Translations under genes and position numbers: made by a program
Shown: one piece after another, positions 15,401 to 19,318 of the stretch
How positions within the stretch are numbered: position 1 is the first letter of the stretch
Layout: each line of letters opens with the position of its first letter
The notes under the pieces: generated by a model
What the model saw: only the letters and a program-made list of their open reading frames with translations
What the model was told of the DNA's origin: nothing
Database searches by the model: none
Assembly (NCBI GenBank): GCA_900766645.1
Contig: CAAFWD010000126.1
Span: 1-19,318, forward strand
Direction: 5' to 3'
Source: an uncultured Cetobacterium sp.
GTDB lineage: Bacteria; Fusobacteriota; Fusobacteriia; Fusobacteriales; Fusobacteriaceae
DNA: 19,318 nt

Positions 15401-18400
15401 TATACATTAATTATGGACAAATATCTTTAGAGAAAGGGTCTAAAATACTCATAGAAAATGGGGATAATGAAGTAAACTCCGGGGGAGTAGGAATATACTC
15501 CGTAAATGGAAGCGAAGTAAATTCTAGTGGAGCTCTTGAGATATATGGAGATAATGCCACTGGAATATATGCTTTAACAGATAGAGTTACACCTTCTGGT
15601 CAACTTTTAGAAAATGAATTTGGAAATCAGGCTTTAGGGCAAGGAACAGCAAAAGTTGAAAATAATGGAACTATAAATCTTTATGGAAAAAATAATGTTG
15701 GAATTTTTATAGAAAATAACAATTCTAAAAATAATTCTACCGCATCAGTTGCAACTAATAATGGTACTATAAATTTAAATAACTCTCAAAATAATGGAGT
15801 TGGAATTTATGGAATAAAAAGTACTATTATTAATAAAGGAAGCATATTAACTGGAAATGGTGGAGTTGGTATTTTTGGTAAAAATGAAAGTATAATCAAT
15901 GAAATTGGAAATATAGAAGTTGGGAATGGCGGGACAGCTATTGCTTTAGATGAAACATCTAATTTAAATTCAAATATTACAGAACTTTCATTTACTGGAA
16001 TAGGAACAGAATCAAAAGAAAATAGGTTTGGATTATTTTTACAAGGTGAATTTGAAAACTCAGTTAGAGAAATTAATTTAAATCTTAATGGAGAAAACTT
16101 TGAAAACGGAGCTCTTTTAGTCGCAAATGATACTGATATTAAATCTGCAGGGACTTTAAATATTGGAAATAATGGAATAGGAATTGTAGGAAATAAAAAT
16201 ATCGAAAATTTACAAAGTGGAATAATAAATCTTTCTTCAAATTATGAGATTGGAATAATGGGACTGGGAGAAAATAATGAAGTTATAAATAATGGAATTA
16301 TAAATTTGACGGGAACAAATGGAGTCGGAATATATCTTTCAGAAGGAGCTAAAACTTCAGTAAATAGTAATACTAATGTTCAAGGTAAAAATAATATTGG
16401 ATATTTAGCTGAAGAAAATGCTACTTTAACTATTGATAAGGATATTAATTTTAAGAATGATAATTCATTAAAAAATATACTAGCTTATGGAAGAGATGGA
16501 GCTAATATAAGTTTAAATTCTCAAGTAACAATAGATGGAATTAATACAACATCAAATGGAAATACAATAGGAATTTATTTAACTGGGAAAACTTTATCAA
16601 ATAATCTTGTTATGGGTGAGAATTCAAAATTAAATGTTTTAAACGGAGCTATTGGAATTTATAATAATGGTTCTAATAATATCAATTTAACTGAGGTGGC
16701 TTCTTCAGGAGATGGAAGTATAGGATTATATACAGCAGGAAATTTAGAATTAAATGGAGATTTTTCAATAAATGATGGAAGCTATGGAGTTTACAGTGAT
16801 GGAGGAGCAATAGATTTAAAAAATTTATCTCTAGATATAACTTCAAATGGCAAAAGTTCAGTAGGTCTAGTTTTAGATGACGGAGCAACAGTTTTAAATG
16901 GAACAGTTAACTTTAAAAATAATAGTGATGAATTAAATATAGCATTAGCTTATATGAATACAGCAGATAAAGATATTGAAAACAATATAGATATAAATCT
17001 TTTAACAAAGTATTCTATTGGGGTAGGAGCAACGCAAAATGCTAATATAATTAATACTGGAACTATAAATACAGGTAAAAATATAGGGTTATATGTAGCT
17101 CCTTATGGAACAAATAGCATAACTAATAAGGGAGAAATATTAGTTACTAGCGGAATTGGTGCTTATGTAAGTGGAGCAAATAGCAAATTTGATAACACTG
17201 ATGGAAAAATTAAAGTGTCTTCTACAGCTGGAGTAGGAACGGGTATTTTTTTGAAAAATACAACTGAAAATTCAGTAAAAATTGGAAATTTAAAAGTGGG
17301 AGATAATGGTGTGAAAATTTATGCAGATAATTCTGTAGTAGATTTTGATATAGATTCAGGAGATTCAAAGGTTATAAACTTAATAGCTCAAAATGGGACT
17401 AAAATAAAAAATAATATTTCAGTAGCAAATGGATCTATAGGAGTTTATTTAAATGATGAAACTAATAGTTTTGAAAATACAACTATAAGTGTAGACAAAA
17501 GTGATAACAATTTAACAACAGTTGGAGTTTATTTAAAAGACAATTTAGATTATAGTTTAGACAATTTAAATATCAATAGTGCTGATGGAGTAGGGATTTA
17601 CTCTAATAATAATTTATTATCTTTAGGAAAAAATGTAGATATTTCAGCAATAGAAAATGGGATAGGAATATTCTTACAAGGTAGTGGAATAGAAAATAAT
17701 GGGATTTTAACATCTAGCAATGGAGCAGTTGGAGCATTACTAAATAATGTTCAAAATAAAAATATTTCTCTAGGACAGGTAAATGTAGCAAAGCTTAGTT
17801 CAGGAGCTATTATAAGCAATTCTGAAATCTCATCTTTTATTGGAAAGTTCGATATATTAGATGGAGGATTAGGAATTTATGCTAGTGATTCAAATGTTGT
17901 TCTTGGAGAACAAACAGATATATCAGTATCTGGAATGGGAACTATTGGTGTGGGAATTGAAGGAAATAGTAATGTTGTTAGTAATGGAATGATAAGTGTT
18001 TCTGGAGAGTCAGTTGGAATGATTGCTAAAGGTCCAGGGGCTGTAGCCATAAATAAAGGAACAATAAAAGTTGATGAGAATGGTGTCGGAATATCTGCAA
18101 GAGACGGTGCTCTAGCTATAAATGAAGGAAATATAGAAGTTAAAGATGGTATTGGAATGTTTAGTGATAAAACATCTATTATTGAAAATAAAGGAAAAAT
18201 AACAATAGAAAATGGATATGGTTTAGTAGGAGATGGAAAAATTACTAATAGTGGTAAAATAGAGATAATAGGAAAAGGAAAGAAAATTTATTTAACTGAT
18301 CAGTACACATCTATAGGAGGAACACTGATAACAGATGGAGAAGTAGTTTTAAATGGAGCTACAATTGATATAACAAAAGATAAGCCAGCATTTGATGGAG

Positions 18401-19318
18401 ATAATATTTCAGGAAATATAAAACTTTTATCTAATTTTGTAACTTTAGGAAATGGATTAGAATATAAAGTTGATAATTTTATGGAAAATGTTTTAGGAGT
18501 AGAAGCAGGAAGTAATATTAATATTAAAACGTCTCCATTATTTAAAAATGAAATTGATTCAACAGGAAATCTATTGTTAACAAAAGTTCCTTATAAAGAT
18601 ATTATTTCAGATTCTCAATATGATTCTCTAGGAAATGGACTTGATAATATTTTAGGGGAAAATGGAAGTCAAAGTGACATAAAAGCTTTAAAAGAGTTAA
18701 ATGCTTATTTAAATAATCTTTCTGATTCTGAATTTAAAACAGAAAGTGAAAGAACTATAGGCGAGATAAGAGGAGATATTTATAGCAATATTCAAGATAG
18801 GATTGCAGATATAGATAATGCATTTGATCAATCATTTGATGAGATGAATACCTCTTATAATAAAACTAAAAATACAGATAAGTTCAGTGTGATCTACTCG
18901 GGAGGGCATTTTAAAGATGAAACAGTAGATGCAAATTATGACTATGATGTGAGAGGACTTCTTTACATGAAAGATTTAGAGGGTAAATTTTATGGTGAAA
19001 AACATGGATATTCATTAGGATTTGCAGTTTCAGACTTTAATTTTGAAAATACATCATCAGATGAAAAGGTATATAGTTTAAGAGGAGGAGTTCACAATGT
19101 AAAACCATTTGATAACAATCAACTATCTCTTTTAACAACTTTAGATGTAACATATAATAGACATAGAACAGAAAGAGATATTTTATTAAATAAAAAGTAT
19201 GAAAATAAAGCGGATATAAACTCTTATACAGTTGAGTTTGGAAATAAACTTTCTAAAGTTATTTATCGTGATTTAGATTCAGAATTCTGGGGATATACAG
19301 CTATGGATTTTGAATATG
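12472..19318 (+). CDS. Giant type V autotransporter, fusobacterial type (3' end outside window)
   Basis: Open for 2,282 codons without a stop; partial. GGGAGGAT precedes the ATG. Residues 1-36 form an extended signal sequence: basic EKSLKRYLKRK, then a hydrophobic run, cleaved probably after DIYA. This type is typical of fusobacterial autotransporters. Residues about 37-230 are charged and low in predicted beta structure, and include HHH, Ser/Gly/Lys-rich and Asp/Asn/Ile-rich stretches. A Trp-containing region (AWFWEPKSLGYY, SGKWNINVGG, LNGWSG) follows at about 215-265. From about residue 498 to 1,900 there are many beta-helix repeats. A helical linker (YSNIQDRIADIDNAFDQSF, about 2,104-2,122) leads into the outer-membrane beta-barrel (from KFSVIYSGGHF at about 2,137), which is cut by the window end. 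I found no cysteine codon. It is exported by Sec and self-inserted with BAM; the likely role is an adhesin or surface protein. Its expression is controlled by the upstream c-di-GMP riboswitch. Confidence 0.93.
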   Translation, partial: MRKGDVEKSLKRYLKRKISFTTAILVSFFITGDIYAQTQNLEQERLDEVTAEKILEENFYKKSNEKNTQVFFILDHHHTSGSKNGSKSNFSKKIEQDEDVIEDVKNHDINLDFLKPNFNIDNLVIGGVNLLPGKNQDDILKNDINNILDIEDEVVIENKNFENILENDLVLRNVVQPEIFEANQINIPKAPEITTITIPKISIPDMATYSSVNADEAWFWEPKSLGYYEKGHNGTISEVIMKSGKWNINVGGNTALNGWSGSITDYTASLASPYGDASITDAHYKTDGVIGEGNAGIYRIIGSPYSSFEKETTVNIDATDRVKNSQEEYVLRQFIHYDPHGDKAQPLNEIVELTSDERSEAQYMFDNYKAVSETTSPRSMVVSLKGDINLVGNSMNIVGLQGHAGANPYLLNSGNISVSGDSNVILAYTEAAYGGEKYDYFTSNYGDGKIIIKDGTQNFVMIFNKDYVVDERNGTISSDVHNFKNSGIIDVAGGSKNIGIYVKKEANNGTIDLQTPITISGGSQNIGFVHKYEEKHVDRNILNEKSTLNFNIAGGTNNVAVIEENNQKFASHKINIENSSNSIGIISKSNTVDLGTGSLNINENNSSTIGFLTDGGNIISSGDININGSEENKIAIATNGNSIVLNGKITTDTNNSKLFYTEDENSTITVKGENLKAILTGDSIGAFANNGVINLSSASIIDATGLDKITPNVLIDNSKSDISQGIGLYAQNGGVVQGDNTYLKVINGQAGVASIGENSLVSMSGGVIDYSGSGYAIYTENGGKVNLTNGTVILSGKGVGIEADLGKELSSVNLTGGKIIVASNDAVAVKLKNVNSDLNISNLQAGVEGVLNLATIEGGIGADGKVYDSFKIAAIDGGTLNIDTDISKDSIASDTPGDFYYKRFLGQRLKLNVLEGKNITAEVTSEEAEKYYNGQVAGLENTSSKLAKSNDETQINLKENSTISADRIDSGNGAIGVYINYGQISLEKGSKILIENGDNEVNSGGVGIYSVNGSEVNSSGALEIYGDNATGIYALTDRVTPSGQLLENEFGNQALGQGTAKVENNGTINLYGKNNVGIFIENNNSKNNSTASVATNNGTINLNNSQNNGVGIYGIKSTIINKGSILTGNGGVGIFGKNESIINEIGNIEVGNGGTAIALDETSNLNSNITELSFTGIGTESKENRFGLFLQGEFENSVREINLNLNGENFENGALLVANDTDIKSAGTLNIGNNGIGIVGNKNIENLQSGIINLSSNYEIGIMGLGENNEVINNGIINLTGTNGVGIYLSEGAKTSVNSNTNVQGKNNIGYLAEENATLTIDKDINFKNDNSLKNILAYGRDGANISLNSQVTIDGINTTSNGNTIGIYLTGKTLSNNLVMGENSKLNVLNGAIGIYNNGSNNINLTEVASSGDGSIGLYTAGNLELNGDFSINDGSYGVYSDGGAIDLKNLSLDITSNGKSSVGLVLDDGATVLNGTVNFKNNSDELNIALAYMNTADKDIENNIDINLLTKYSIGVGATQNANIINTGTINTGKNIGLYVAPYGTNSITNKGEILVTSGIGAYVSGANSKFDNTDGKIKVSSTAGVGTGIFLKNTTENSVKIGNLKVGDNGVKIYADNSVVDFDIDSGDSKVINLIAQNGTKIKNNISVANGSIGVYLNDETNSFENTTISVDKSDNNLTTVGVYLKDNLDYSLDNLNINSADGVGIYSNNNLLSLGKNVDISAIENGIGIFLQGSGIENNGILTSSNGAVGALLNNVQNKNISLGQVNVAKLSSGAIISNSEISSFIGKFDILDGGLGIYASDSNVVLGEQTDISVSGMGTIGVGIEGNSNVVSNGMISVSGESVGMIAKGPGAVAINKGTIKVDENGVGISARDGALAINEGNIEVKDGIGMFSDKTSIIENKGKITIENGYGLVGDGKITNSGKIEIIGKGKKIYLTDQYTSIGGTLITDGEVVLNGATIDITKDKPAFDGDNISGNIKLLSNFVTLGNGLEYKVDNFMENVLGVEAGSNINIKTSPLFKNEIDSTGNLLLTKVPYKDIISDSQYDSLGNGLDNILGENGSQSDIKALKELNAYLNNLSDSEFKTESERTIGEIRGDIYSNIQDRIADIDNAFDQSFDEMNTSYNKTKNTDKFSVIYSGGHFKDETVDANYDYDVRGLLYMKDLEGKFYGEKHGYSLGFAVSDFNFENTSSDEKVYSLRGGVHNVKPFDNNQLSLLTTLDVTYNRHRTERDILLNKKYENKADINSYTVEFGNKLSKVIYRDLDSEFWGYTAMDFEY
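13963..18300 (+). repeat. Degenerate passenger repeats of the autotransporter (GIGIY-type)
   Basis: About 40 copies of a degenerate unit, roughly 30 residues each. Each has a strand ending in [GN][VI]G[IV][YF], a turn with Asn/Gly, and often N-N/K-G-x-I-x[LV]. Clear examples are GGVGIYS (15484), NNVGIFIENN (15694), GVGIYGIK (15799), GGVGIFGKN (15862), GVGIYLSEG (16321), TIGIYLTG (16567), GVGIYSNN (17587), GIGIFLQG (17662), GVGISARDG (18088) and GIGMFSD (18151). The spacing and the small/hydrophobic alternation suit rungs of a right-handed beta-helix. The repeats are conserved at protein level and diverged in DNA sequence, so they are structural and not a tandem DNA array. Confidence 0.8.

Noticed and set aside
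13963..18300. CRISPR or tandem DNA repeat
   Set aside because: The repetition is at protein level with diverged codons and variable spacing; there are no constant DNA repeats and spacers.
12472..19318. Open reverse-strand frames inside the autotransporter (for example near 13237-13449, 13726-13914, 14169-14423 and 16682-16888)
   Set aside because: They are short, lack ribosome sites, have repetitive translations typical of antisense shadows, and lie opposite a continuous 2,282-codon frame.

Overview
The DNA is very AT-rich, with strong AGGAGG-type ribosome sites. Its largest gene is an autotransporter of the kind typical of Fusobacteria: an extended KSLKRYLKRK-type signal sequence, a long Asn/Gly-rich repeat passenger, and an Asp/Phe-rich linker into a beta-barrel. 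Together with a methionine gamma-lyase and an NhaC-type carrier, this points to a member of the Fusobacteriaceae (Fusobacterium or a close relative such as Cetobacterium). That assignment rests on gene content and style only. No rRNA, tRNA, CRISPR array or insertion sequence was seen.

Layout. (1) 201-3458, plus strand: a tight four-gene operon encoding an M20 amidohydrolase, SpmA, SpmB and an S66 LD-carboxypeptidase. It closes at a bidirectional terminator shared with a convergent gene. (2) 3493-7095: a minus-strand RpiR-type regulator, divergent from a yfcC-family transporter and an AbgB-like M20 peptidase that form a two-gene operon. Two identically built 18-bp inverted repeats lie 30 bp apart in the yfcC promoter/leader and are the best candidates for the regulator's operators. 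(3) 7207-8022, minus strand: a class-I glutamine-amidotransferase-like hydrolase (C26 family) carrying a lipoprotein signal. (4) 8265-9375: two half-size chromate-transporter-family proteins, preceded by a perfect 30-bp palindrome that contains the whole predicted promoter. (5) 9664-12279: methionine gamma-lyase and an NhaC-family carrier, separated by a strong terminator hairpin. (6) 12306-19318: a well-formed promoter, a class-I cyclic-di-GMP (GEMM-I) riboswitch whose expression platform is a 14-bp terminator, and a giant type V autotransporter that is open for 2,282 codons and runs off the window.

The strongest finding is the riboswitch-autotransporter unit. The aptamer keeps the residues equivalent to G20, A47 and C92 of the known c-di-GMP-I fold, plus its GAAA tetraloop. 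The terminator's 5' arm is built from the 3' edge of the aptamer, which predicts that c-di-GMP switches the adhesin-like protein ON. The remaining genes look like peptide and amino-acid salvage: two M20 hydrolases, a cell-wall peptidase, a gamma-glutamyl hydrolase-like lipoprotein, methionine degradation and carriers. This suits an asaccharolytic or amino-acid-fermenting anaerobe.
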